Positions 5,872 through 11,723 of a stretch of DNA of 11,723 bases are shown piece after piece. The DNA is taken from positions 1 to 11,723 of the forward strand of contig JAEORI010000014.1 in the NCBI GenBank assembly GCA_016840965.1, read 5' to 3'. Made by a program: the position numbers and the translations under genes. The notes below the pieces were generated by a model. The model worked only from the letters and a program-made list of their open reading frames with translations, did no database searches and was not told the DNA's origin. Numbering within the stretch: the stretch's first letter is position 1; each line of letters starts with the position of its first letter. The stretch is from Candidatus Thorarchaeota archaeon (GTDB taxonomy: Archaea; Asgardarchaeota; Thorarchaeia; Thorarchaeales; Thorarchaeaceae).

Positions 5872-6447
5872 GTGTTTTCTAAATTGTCTGATTTACCTGA
5901 AATACCAGCCATTGTTATGAAGACTAGAGCACTACTTGCACTCAGAGGTTTTACAACTACTGAGCTTCTCGAATATGATGATCGGTATGTGCTTCATCCA
6001 ACAAGACGAGTGAAGGATGTTTTGCGTAAGTATGTTGTCTGGATTTTAAAGGAGCAGAAGGTTATCGGTGTCGCATTGGTGAGAGAAGTTGTCAAAGAAA
6101 TGGAAGAAACCGAGTCTCAAAGAGGCATGCTTGTTGGCGGCTCTCGGTTCACTCCTGCATCTAACAAATACGCAAAAGTTTCCAAAGTTGAACTGGTGGA
6201 AGGTCATTATGCTTCATTTGATCTTTTTGGACATGAAATGGTGCCATCTCATATTATAGCTGAAGAGGCGGAGATTCAATTAGTTCTTGAGCATTATGGC
6301 ATCAAGAAAACACATTTACCAAGAATCCAAAGTAGAGACCCCGCAGCCCGTGTCTTGGGTGCTCGACCTGGTCAAGTGATTCGCGTGGAACGGTTGAGTC
6401 CTACTGCTGGACTATCGTATTATTACCGGTTGGTAGTTGACTCCTAA
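5872..6447 (+). CDS. rpo5: RNA polymerase subunit Rpb5/Rpo5 homologue with eukaryote-type N-terminal domain, copy 2
   Basis: 191 residues, a tandem paralogue of the gene 74 bases upstream; by hand alignment about 116 of 177 positions match (roughly 65%), with no internal gap. The C-terminal assembly domain (about 119-189: GHEMVPSH, LPRI, DPAARVLGARPGQVIRVER, SPTAGLSYYYRLVV) is complete. The N-terminal jaw-type domain is present too (KTRALLALRGF, RKYVVWILKEQKVIGVALV, MEETESQRGMLVGG, RFTPASNKYAK). The most conserved blocks are MEETES.RGMLVGG, LGARPGQVIR and SYYYRLVVDS; the region around residues 44-53 differs most. The GTG start has no ribosome binding site but suits a leaderless message; ATG at residue 16 is an alternative that would cut into the conserved start. 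Its own promoter and distinct operator-like repeats suggest separate control. It ends two bases from the convergent kinase-like gene. Confidence 0.92.
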   Translation: MFSKLSDLPEIPAIVMKTRALLALRGFTTTELLEYDDRYVLHPTRRVKDVLRKYVVWILKEQKVIGVALVREVVKEMEETESQRGMLVGGSRFTPASNKYAKVSKVELVEGHYASFDLFGHEMVPSHIIAEEAEIQLVLEHYGIKKTHLPRIQSRDPAARVLGARPGQVIRVERLSPTAGLSYYYRLVVDS

Positions 6448-6449
6448 TT

Positions 6450-7226
6450 CTAGATTGCAGCCAGTCCCATCGCAAATGCAGCTAGAAAAATTACCAAGCA
6501 TGTGATGAGTGGCAATGTAATATTATCAGTTCCTTTGGGACTAACAAATTCCACTAGTGTTGCAGTAGTTGCTCCAACCAGTGCTAGCACAATCATTTCG
6601 AACCAGAGAATATTTCCTCCTACTATAAATACAGGGTTAGCCAAACTGAATATTCCGAACCACCAGAATGCCAACAGAGAACCAAAGAATCCGAATATAA
6701 AAACTGCAAGTGTACCTGGTACACTCCGGTTTGATCCAAAGATGACTCTAGTTGTCGTACGACCATATTTCATACCAATTGGAGCACTCATTCCATCACC
6801 AAACATCATGATGTGAATTGCGGCTGCTGGAATGAAATAGAGTTCGTGATAACCAGTAAATGTGAAGATTCCAGTGAGTATTGTTATTGAAACTGCATAC
6901 CAGAAAGGCCCTCTAACACTATTATGTTCTAAATCCTCAGGCCGCGCCATTGCAGCAAAGAATCCACTGAATCTTTCAGTATTTGCTAGAGCAAGCATAA
7001 TAACAAATGTTAGCGCAACAAGGGTAGCTACCCAAGGATGAGGGTAGTAGGGCACAGTCCAGATTGCAGCGCCAGCGAAGAGATGCACAATTCGTCTTGT
7101 CACCTCTGAACCAAGATTACGTTTCTTTCTTGTTATGTCTGCTACTGTTAGAATTATTACAGCATAAAACACAGCGATGAAGTAAACAATAATATCCTCA
7201 AGGACAATCGAGAACTCCACTTGCAT
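6450..7226 (-). CDS. Dolichol/phytol kinase-like (COG0170 family) membrane protein
   Basis: 258 residues with about seven membrane helices (near 12-30, 46-60, 66-82, 108-125, 128-145, 172-192, 205-222) and a final hydrophobic segment (238-257). Family marks are RRIVHLFAGA (44-53), the loop FGDGMSAPIGMKYGR (142-156), SVPGTLAVFIFGF (168-180) and E226...GTDNITLPL (232-240). These match the CTP-dependent polyprenol kinases (SEC59 dolichol kinase, VTE5 phytol kinase), which phosphorylate a lipid alcohol in the membrane. Substrate cannot be told from sequence: dolichol, geranylgeraniol or another isoprenoid alcohol are candidates. It is last in a minus-strand run after the HD and CinA-like genes (45-base gap); no clear ribosome binding site is seen. 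With Alg13/Alg14 upstream, a role in supplying the lipid carrier for glycan assembly is an attractive inference. Confidence 0.82.
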   Translation of the reverse strand: MQVEFSIVLEDIIVYFIAVFYAVIILTVADITRKKRNLGSEVTRRIVHLFAGAAIWTVPYYPHPWVATLVALTFVIMLALANTERFSGFFAAMARPEDLEHNSVRGPFWYAVSITILTGIFTFTGYHELYFIPAAAIHIMMFGDGMSAPIGMKYGRTTTRVIFGSNRSVPGTLAVFIFGFFGSLLAFWWFGIFSLANPVFIVGGNILWFEMIVLALVGATTATLVEFVSPKGTDNITLPLITCLVIFLAAFAMGLAAI

Positions 7227-7271
7227 GACAGTTCCACTCTATGAAGAGTCGAGCAAAACAAGTGAATATAT

Positions 7272-8117
7272 CTATCGGCATGTGTTACTTTGCTTTTCCA
7301 CTGGTTTAGAAGTAATTCCTGTGGCTTTCTCTAAACTTGAGATTGCTTCTTCAAGAAGCATCTTCAATTCACTAGCATTATTTCCCCGAGCTGAAATCCA
7401 TACCCGGATTCCTTTTGATGTTCCATATGGCTTTGGTAGTGACTTGATATAGACACTTGGAATCTTCTTCATTACGAAATCGATTGCAGGTGCAAACACA
7501 GATTCATCTCTCATTTCAAATTCTACAATCTGTTCATGGAATTTTTGAATGACATTTTCCTCTATCCAAGGAATAACAGAATCTTCGAAGATGAATTTCA
7601 GCTCAGCAGGAACTCCAGGGAGACAAAAAATGGTGACATTTTCATCCTGAATCATTACACCAGGTGCGCCTCCCACACGATTGTCAAGTGGTGAAGATCT
7701 ATCTGGGAGTTGAGCCATCTTTCTTCTAAATTCAGTGAAATCTGGGGCTGCGACAATCCCTTTTTCATATAGTGTCTTATATTGACGCTTAATGATTTTT
7801 GCAGCATCTTGATTTTCGACGATTTTCCTTCCAAGGGCTTTTGCTATAGCCGCCAATGTCATGTCGTCGTGAGTTGGACCTAAACCTCCAGAAGTAACGA
7901 TCACATTACAGGACTCCCGAAGGAATCTCAAAGCATTTCCAATTTCATCTATTTCATCTCGTACCGACACGAGTCTTCTGATTTGTGCTCCTAATGCAAC
8001 TAGTTTGGTCTCCATCCAGTTTGAGTTCGTGTCAAGTACAATACCATCTAGGACTTCATTACCAATTGCCATTATACCTACAATAAGTGCTCCATCAATT
8101 GAATTCTTACTAGTCAC
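7272..8117 (-). CDS. CinA-like / COG1058 molybdopterin-binding fold protein
   Basis: 281 residues from the GTG at 8117; the frame also opens at a TTG at 8138 (288 residues) overlapping the HD gene stop. GTG is preferred because GAGG lies ten bases ahead of it, while TTG has no site. The MoCF-biosynthesis/CinA N-terminal fold is clear: GIMAIGNEVLDGIVLDTNSN near the start, the SGGLGPTHDDMT loop, GGAPGVMI, and CLPGVPAELKFIFE. Bacterial CinA adds a nicotinamide-nucleotide amidase domain at the C-terminus; this protein lacks it, as archaeal COG1058 members usually do. Members with this domain have been reported to hydrolyse ADP-ribose and similar nucleotides, so nucleotide repair is a plausible role. 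It overlaps or nearly abuts the HD-domain gene, suggesting coupled translation. The family is confident; the substrate is not. Confidence 0.85.
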   Translation of the reverse strand: MTSKNSIDGALIVGIMAIGNEVLDGIVLDTNSNWMETKLVALGAQIRRLVSVRDEIDEIGNALRFLRESCNVIVTSGGLGPTHDDMTLAAIAKALGRKIVENQDAAKIIKRQYKTLYEKGIVAAPDFTEFRRKMAQLPDRSSPLDNRVGGAPGVMIQDENVTIFCLPGVPAELKFIFEDSVIPWIEENVIQKFHEQIVEFEMRDESVFAPAIDFVMKKIPSVYIKSLPKPYGTSKGIRVWISARGNNASELKMLLEEAISSLEKATGITSKPVEKQSNTCR

Positions 8118-8134
8118 ATGATCACATCCTCGAT

Positions 8135-8785
8135 TCAAAGTTTCAACTCAACATCAAGACATCTTGACATCTCTCTAAGAGTATTCAGTCGCTGTTGAGC
8201 AAGCTTCATCCCTCGTTCCGTCACCATACATTTTGTTATATCTGATGCAAGAGGAAGAAAGTTTCTGAGACTCTCCGCTATCTGTACCATACTTTTTCCG
8301 GGTTCAATTCGAACACCATTTAGGATATATTGTATAAGCCCAATCATCCCAAGTTTAAGGATTTTATCTGCCTCCCAAAGAACTTGAGCCTCAATCGGTT
8401 CAAGTGCTTCTTTGATCGTCAATCCAACATGCTTCTTTATTGTATCTGAAACCTTAGCTATTATCTCAATATCTACACCCTCTGCTGAAAGGATGTCTTC
8501 AGCCAGCCTGGCACTCGCAACTCCGTGCTGCTGTGCGGAAATGCCCCCAATTCCAGGTTTTGCCAAGTCGTGTAACCATGACGCCAATATAACGACATCC
8601 ATATTCGCATTAGTTCCATCTGCGATATACTTGGCAAGATCAACCACTTCTTTGATATGGTCAAATCGATAGTTGTAGAGTGGAGCTACCTGTTTTTCAG
8701 CAGCAGTTTTCCATTCATCAATTGCCGCCTTTTTAGTTGAAGACTCAACAATCATCATTAGATTGTGCTCAATATTCTCCTTCAT
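8135..8785 (-). CDS. HD-domain metal-dependent phosphohydrolase
   Basis: 216 residues. The HD superfamily signature is complete: His43 in YRFDHIKEV, His72-Asp73 in ASWLHDLAKPG, His87 in QQHGVASA, and a distal Asp140 in WEADKIL. These coordinate one or two divalent metals for hydrolysis of phosphate esters, typically nucleotides. The rest is all-helical, with no membrane segment or second known domain. The ATG at 8785 lacks a ribosome binding site, so translation may be leaderless. The stop TGA overlaps the possible TTG of the CinA-like gene, so the two are surely co-transcribed; an HD hydrolase paired with a CinA-like protein suggests nucleotide or cofactor clean-up. The natural substrate cannot be named. 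Confidence 0.85.
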   Translation of the reverse strand: MKENIEHNLMMIVESSTKKAAIDEWKTAAEKQVAPLYNYRFDHIKEVVDLAKYIADGTNANMDVVILASWLHDLAKPGIGGISAQQHGVASARLAEDILSAEGVDIEIIAKVSDTIKKHVGLTIKEALEPIEAQVLWEADKILKLGMIGLIQYILNGVRIEPGKSMVQIAESLRNFLPLASDITKCMVTERGMKLAQQRLNTLREMSRCLDVELKL

Positions 8786-8876
8786 CTTGGGTCAACGAGA
8801 AACATGAAAGCTGTGGTGCTTAAGAATTGTATCAATGAGAATACCGATTTTTTGAATTCAGATCAGTATCGAATCA

Positions 8877-9329
8877 TCACGTTGCTAGAAGTTTACTAAT
8901 ATGTGTTGCAGCCAAGTTCTTGTCTGTAACATATTTAGTGAAAGTTTTCTTCTTTGCTTCTTCCATACAGGTCATTAAATTGTTCAGATCTTTGCACCAA
9001 ATCAAATGACCACGAGATGCCATCTCACGAATTAGTTGAGCTTGGTGACCTTCCATGAGTGTTGTGTTCTCCACCACAACAAGTTTGAGCCCACGAGTAA
9101 CACATTCCATAGTTGTGCCAGCACCACCAGTGCTCACAACAACAGAGGCTTTTCGATATGCCTTACTAAGACTCTTTAGATACCGGAAGTATCTGAAATG
9201 TTTTGGAATATACATACCTCTACCTATCTGTCCAACAACTTGCTCTTCTAGCTCACCACTCTCCACCAATTCATCAATTTTCGAAATTAGAGGGTCATAA
9301 TGAGCTGTTCCAACGGTAACAAAAATCAT
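8877..9329 (-). CDS. alg13: Alg13-like glycosyltransferase subunit (GT28 C-terminal domain)
   Basis: 150 residues from the ATG at 9329, where GGAGGT lies nine bases upstream and the ATG overlaps the Alg14-like stop as ATGA. The frame runs 18 codons further up, but that would bury the family N-terminus MIFVTVGT. Features are those of the UDP-sugar-binding half of a split GT-B enzyme: MIFVTVGTAHYDPLI (1-15), VVSTGGAGTTMECV (64-77) for the nucleotide pyrophosphate, and VVVENTTLMEGHQAQL (84-99) with the conserved Glu-Gly-His-Gln. In eukaryotes Alg13 with Alg14 adds the second GlcNAc to dolichol-PP-GlcNAc; bacterial PssE/PssD pairs build exopolysaccharide. Acceptor and sugar here are inferred only. 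The protein is cytosolic and would be held at the membrane by its Alg14-like partner. Confidence 0.88.
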   Translation of the reverse strand: MIFVTVGTAHYDPLISKIDELVESGELEEQVVGQIGRGMYIPKHFRYFRYLKSLSKAYRKASVVVSTGGAGTTMECVTRGLKLVVVENTTLMEGHQAQLIREMASRGHLIWCKDLNNLMTCMEEAKKKTFTKYVTDKNLAATHISKLLAT

Positions 9330-9808
9330 AGTAATTGACCTCCGTAGACCGCACCAGGAGTTTTTTCTGCGAGCTCTTTCCACTGAACCATAAAGAGGCT
9401 TACTCTTCCAAGAAGTAAACGTCCAGTCTTTGAAAGTGACTCAACACGTGACATACTTTCTATGAATACAGTTGGTATACCAAGTGCCCTAGCAGAATAG
9501 AATATTGGGACTGTCATTCCTGTTCCACAACTAACTATCAAGTTCGGTCGAAGTACAAGTAGATAGATGAATGAAAGGAAGAGCGTGAGAATTGTACGAA
9601 TCGCAGACATCAAGCGAGAATCTTGAGGCAACAACCTAGGCGCAAGAACACGAAATACTCTCCCCTTTAGACGAATCTGCTTTAGCGTCAATCTATCGAG
9701 AAGTCCGGTGATGTAAATATATTGAAAATCTTCCCCCAAGGAATCTACTAAGGCAAAAGTCTGTGCAGTGTGGCCTCCTCTACCCAACACAACTGCTATC
9801 TTCTTCAA
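9326..9808 (-). CDS. alg14: Alg14-like glycosyltransferase membrane subunit
   Basis: 160 residues. The TTG start is supported by GAGGTG five bases upstream (9814-9819). The N-terminal Rossmann half of a split GT-B transferase is evident: VVLGRGGHTAQT (7-17) with the Gly-Gly-His motif, a hydrophobic helix (about 72-88) that would dock on the membrane, LIVSCGTGMTVPIFYSARALGIPTVFIES (90-118), and the Alg14 signature ESMSRVESLSKTGRLLLG followed by VQW (141-143). Alg14 recruits Alg13 to the membrane and binds the lipid acceptor. Unlike yeast Alg14 there is no N-terminal membrane anchor, so attachment would rest on the internal helix. It is the first gene of the minus-strand run, with Alg13 overlapping by four bases. 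It could alternatively be a PssD-type exopolysaccharide enzyme. Confidence 0.88.
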   Translation of the reverse strand: MKKIAVVLGRGGHTAQTFALVDSLGEDFQYIYITGLLDRLTLKQIRLKGRVFRVLAPRLLPQDSRLMSAIRTILTLFLSFIYLLVLRPNLIVSCGTGMTVPIFYSARALGIPTVFIESMSRVESLSKTGRLLLGRVSLFMVQWKELAEKTPGAVYGGQLL

Positions 9809-9842
9809 TGGTGCACCTCAAATGATGACTCATTCAACTTAC

Positions 9843-9850
9843 TGATAAAG
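9843..9850 (-). promoter_or_regulatory. Possible TATA box of the alg14-alg13 transcript
   Basis: CTTTATCA on the minus strand lies 35 bases before the TTG at 9808. Transcription from about 9820 would just include the GAGGTG ribosome binding site. The match is modest. The rest of the 9809-10061 divergent region is AT-rich and shows no gene or strong repeat. Confidence 0.35.
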
Positions 9851-10061
9851 AGTTTCCCTAGTATGTAGCGTTAAGTAATTCTGCTTGAAGTGTATCCAAG
9901 TCTAGATCAAAAGCGCTGATCCATTTTAGAGGATGTTAGCTTTGTTCACTCAATTAGGTGTTATTCATCTTTTTCATTTGAGAATGGTTTGAATGAATTA
10001 GAGGAGTAAATGAAAATCCATAAGTAGGATTCCACACGTTGTTTGAAGCTAGGTGGACAGA

Positions 10062-10580
10062 ATGCCAAGAAGCAATCCCAAAAAAGGAAAGAATGTGTTC
10101 ATAGCTGATACAGCAGTAATCTATCACGATGTAGAGATAGGGGATAACTGTAGAATCTTTGACTTTGTTGTCTTAAGAGAAGGGACTCGTCTAGGTAGAA
10201 ATACCACAATAGGGAATGGAGTCTGCGGCGAGTTTGATGTCAAGATTGGAAATGACTGCAGTATTAGTACACAGTCACACTTAACCGGTGGTATTGTTAT
10301 TGAAGACCGAGTGTTTTTTGGCCCGAATGTTACCACAACTAACACTAGAAAGATCAGCTTTGGTAGAGCATATGATGTTGTGACCGATGCTCCAGTCATT
10401 AAATATGGTGCTAGGATTGGAGGTGGTGCGACAATTCTTGCAGGAGTAACGATTGGAGAACAAGCAATGATTGGAGCTGGAGCTGTAGTTACAAAGGATG
10501 TTCCAGCTAAAGAGGTCTGGGTAGGGAATCCAGCTCGGAAACTCCGTGATGTTCCAGAAGATGAATTGTTGCCTGAGTGA
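10062..10580 (+). CDS. Left-handed beta-helix (hexapeptide) acyltransferase, sugar N-acetyltransferase type
   Basis: 172 residues from the ATG at 10062, chosen because AGGTGG (10051-10056) lies five bases upstream; a GTG at 10053 would add three residues but overlaps that site. Nearly the whole length is hexapeptide repeat forming a left-handed beta-helix, e.g. VEIGDNCRI, TRLGRNTTI, VKIGNDCSI, IVIEDRVFFGPNV, PVIKYGARIGGGATILAGVTIGEQAMIGAGAVVTKDVP, then VGNPARKLR. The TTTNTRK block interrupting the coils and the final VGNPAR resemble WlbB/WbpD-like enzymes, which N-acetylate UDP-amino sugars as trimers using acetyl-CoA. The exact substrate is inferred. It is divergent from Alg14/Alg13, consistent with making an activated sugar for the same glycan, and convergent with the amidohydrolase gene. 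Confidence 0.85.
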   Translation: MPRSNPKKGKNVFIADTAVIYHDVEIGDNCRIFDFVVLREGTRLGRNTTIGNGVCGEFDVKIGNDCSISTQSHLTGGIVIEDRVFFGPNVTTTNTRKISFGRAYDVVTDAPVIKYGARIGGGATILAGVTIGEQAMIGAGAVVTKDVPAKEVWVGNPARKLRDVPEDELLPE

Positions 10581-10583
10581 TTA

Positions 10584-10608
10584 GAGCTGGCTGATGACAG
10601 CTTTATTC
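10584..10608 (+). terminator. Weak hairpin between convergent genes
   Basis: AGCTG (10585-10589) and CAGCT (10598-10602) form a 5-bp stem with an 8-base loop, followed by TTTATT. The downstream arm reaches the stop of the convergent amidohydrolase gene. The stem is short, so confidence is low. Confidence 0.3.
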
Positions 10609-11358
10609 ATTCCTATGAATCCTCTCAACGTTGGCGTACATTATGTTCTTCATGTCTTGTGATGAGATTTTCACATCCTCTCTCTCCCAAACTTGTTGCA
10701 TTGCGTATTTTAGAACATGGTATTCATGAAATGGGGTGTCGGTCCCAAAAAGAATACGTTCCGAGCCAACAACATTGATTGCTCTAGCTATGAGTCTTGA
10801 TACATCAATCGAAGATGTGTCAAGATAGAAGTTATCAAAGTCATCAGTATTTTCTATCATCTCTAGGGCACGACTGACAAGAGGCGGAGAAACTCCACCA
10901 AGGTGTGCAGCGATGATTGTGATGTTCTTTTTCTTGTATGCTTCAATACAATATTCAATTCTACTTTTGACATTCCTTCCACAATGGACTACAAGTGGCA
11001 AGCCAGTATCTTCTGCAAGATCGAGTACAGCGTGAGCTTTGTCTACTTCTAATTGGGAAACTGATGGATGATATTTAATACCTGCTACATCGTATGTTTT
11101 GACTATTTCAGTGTCTACTTCATTTGCATGCGGCCAGTAGAAGCCCCAAACCTGTTTGTTCAAACTGAACGCTTTTAGTTGTTTGAAAAAATGATGGTTG
11201 ATTTGGCGAGAGTCATCATAATTCTCCATCGCTGGCATGAGCTGAACCCTAGATACCACTCCAAGATACTTAGTTAGATCCTCCCATGTGAATGTCATAT
11301 CTCTCCCAAAGAGTTCTTTGTCCTCAATAATATGCATGTGCGCGTCAATGACTTTCAT
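10603..11358 (-). CDS. Amidohydrolase-family TIM-barrel metal-dependent hydrolase (COG2159 type)
   Basis: 251 residues with the ligand set of the amidohydrolase 2 family in barrel order: DAHMH (His7, His9), GIKYHP (Lys95, His97), LVVHCG (His125), IAAHLGG (His152) and FGTDTPF (Asp207). These usually bind one divalent metal for hydrolysis or decarboxylation. The length, a little under the 260-350 common in the family, is complete from strand 1 to the terminal helix (NIMYANVERI). The ATG has AGGAGG 11 bases upstream, a slightly long spacing. The substrate cannot be inferred; no pathway partner is adjacent. It converges on the acetyltransferase gene, with 22 bases between the stop codons. The long upstream region (11359-11634) contains a possible short leader reading frame. 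Confidence 0.85.
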   Translation of the reverse strand: MKVIDAHMHIIEDKELFGRDMTFTWEDLTKYLGVVSRVQLMPAMENYDDSRQINHHFFKQLKAFSLNKQVWGFYWPHANEVDTEIVKTYDVAGIKYHPSVSQLEVDKAHAVLDLAEDTGLPLVVHCGRNVKSRIEYCIEAYKKKNITIIAAHLGGVSPPLVSRALEMIENTDDFDNFYLDTSSIDVSRLIARAINVVGSERILFGTDTPFHEYHVLKYAMQQVWEREDVKISSQDMKNIMYANVERIHRNE

Positions 11359-11431
11359 TTAACTAATAGCCTCCTGTATTTGATAGGATAGTAATCATTC
11401 CTTGAGTTTTATTGGTGGCATTGAATTTAGA

Positions 11432-11488
11432 TTACCTTGATACTGCTAATACATTAAACATATCAGGATTTGTCAATGTGCGTTTCAA
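11432..11488 (-). other. Possible 18-codon leader reading frame upstream of the amidohydrolase
   Basis: From a TTG at 11488 (a second in-frame TTG is at 11491) to a TAA at 11432-11434 the frame reads MKRTLTNPDMFNVLAVSR. AAGGAGGG (11495-11502), the strongest ribosome-binding-like sequence in this gap, lies six bases upstream. It ends 73 bases ahead of the amidohydrolase ATG on the same strand. It may be a leader peptide, a tiny gene, or chance. Confidence 0.25.
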
Positions 11489-11595
11489 CAAATACCCTCC
11501 TTAAACCTTTACGCTGCTTTTTTTAATTCCTTGGTACCTGAAGTATCGTTAAAATCGTATCAGTCGATTTGATATCATGCTTGCATTCATAAGCA

Positions 11596-11610
11596 TCATC
11601 ACAGTGATGA
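11596..11610. promoter_or_regulatory. Perfect palindrome upstream of the glycosyltransferase gene, possible operator
   Basis: TCATCAC-A-GTGATGA is an exact 7+7 bp palindrome directly followed by a TATA-like GTATAAC (11611-11617) and lying 24 bases before the ATG at 11635. A second inverted repeat, ATGCTT/AAGCAT (11577-11582 and 11591-11596), abuts it. The remaining 11503-11576 sequence is AT-rich, with a T8 run (11518-11525 region) and nothing else recognised. Confidence 0.35.
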
Positions 11611-11634
11611 GTATAACATTTGGTGCTGAGAAAA

Positions 11635-11723
11635 ATGGAACAATATGTCCTCGCTACAAAATTTTTCAACGAGCGAGAGCAACTTCCAGTATTCATTGCT
11701 AACATAGCAGAACAATCAGTGAA
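11635..11723 (+). CDS. Family 2 glycosyltransferase, N-terminal fragment cut by the window end
   Basis: From the ATG at 11635 the frame is open to the right edge and gives about 29 residues. VLATKFFNEREQLPVFIANIAEQSV has the pattern of the first beta strand, Asn-Glu loop and helix of GT2 (GT-A fold) enzymes: a hydrophobic strand, then F-N-E-x-x-x-L-P, then a helix ending Q-S/T-V. The catalytic DxD and the rest lie beyond the window. No strong ribosome binding site is present; a TATA-like GTATAAC lies about 20 bases upstream. The location beside other glycan genes supports the call, but the evidence is a short fragment. Confidence 0.65.
   Translation, partial: MEQYVLATKFFNEREQLPVFIANIAEQSV

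Noticed and set aside
5237..6447. Eukaryotic contamination as the source of the Rpb5 genes
   Set aside because: The genes are intron-free, carry archaeal TATA boxes and GTG/leaderless or purine-rich starts, and are flanked closely by typical archaeal and prokaryotic genes on both sides.
6502..6816. Plus-strand reading frame of 104 codons inside the kinase-like gene
   Set aside because: Pro/Asn/Thr-rich mirror of a membrane protein gene with clear family motifs on the other strand.
9330..9383. Upstream extension of the Alg13-like frame to 9383
   Set aside because: The added 18 residues precede the family N-terminus MIFVTVGT, while the internal ATG has GGAGGT at good spacing and the classical ATGA overlap.
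10010..10027. Five-codon frame after GAGGAG ahead of the acetyltransferase
   Set aside because: Spacing between the purine run and ATG is only three bases, the peptide is trivial, and it lies upstream of the better-placed AGGTGG used by the gene; most likely chance.
11523..11705. Minus-strand reading frame of 60 codons at the right edge
   Set aside because: Cys-rich without motif spacing, crosses the palindromes and lies antisense to the GT2 fragment, which has a recognisable family pattern.

Overview
The window looks like chromosomal DNA from an anaerobic archaeon, most likely of the Asgard group; a Thorarchaeia-like lineage is a guess. Three things point there. Promoters have archaeal TATA boxes (for example TTTATATT), with leaderless or GGAGG-type starts and frequent TTG/GTG start codons. 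Gene content mixes archaeal and eukaryote-like families: two RNA polymerase Rpb5 homologues that carry a eukaryote-type N-terminal domain, and an Alg13/Alg14 glycosyltransferase pair. A stand-alone desulforedoxin suggests an anaerobic life. No rRNA, tRNA, CRISPR or insertion sequence is visible.

Bases 1-3340, surface and membrane block on the + strand: the 3' part of a secreted protein with a C-terminal membrane anchor, a strong terminator, a two-domain type II secretion F (TadC/FlaJ-like) pilus platform protein, and a five- or six-helix membrane protein of unknown function closed by a second strong hairpin terminator. Bases 3340-5090, small regulators and redox: an unknown 109-residue protein diverges from a ribbon-helix-helix regulator. 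A protein with an apparent AbrB-like plus ACT-like layout diverges from a 40-residue desulforedoxin, with a perfect 10+10 bp inverted repeat between the two.

Bases 5090-6450, the most striking region: two tandem Rpb5/Rpo5 paralogues of 186 and 191 residues, about 65% identical by hand count, each behind its own TATA box within the same AATGTTTATAT core. Ordinary archaeal Rpo5 (RpoH) is only about 80 residues and corresponds to the C-terminal assembly domain. Both copies here also have the N-terminal jaw domain considered typical of eukaryotic Rpb5, and neither sits beside rpoB/rpoA.

Bases 6450-9810, minus strand: in transcription order Alg14, Alg13 (ATGA overlap), an HD-domain phosphohydrolase, a CinA/COG1058-like protein, and a dolichol/phytol kinase-like membrane protein that ends 2 bases from the second Rpb5 gene. 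Bases 9810-11723: a left-handed beta-helix acetyltransferase, a convergent COG2159-type amidohydrolase, and the first 30 codons of a family 2 glycosyltransferase cut by the window end. Alg13/Alg14, the polyprenol-kinase-like protein, the acetyltransferase and the GT2 gene together suggest a lipid-linked glycan (protein N-glycosylation or surface polysaccharide) neighbourhood.
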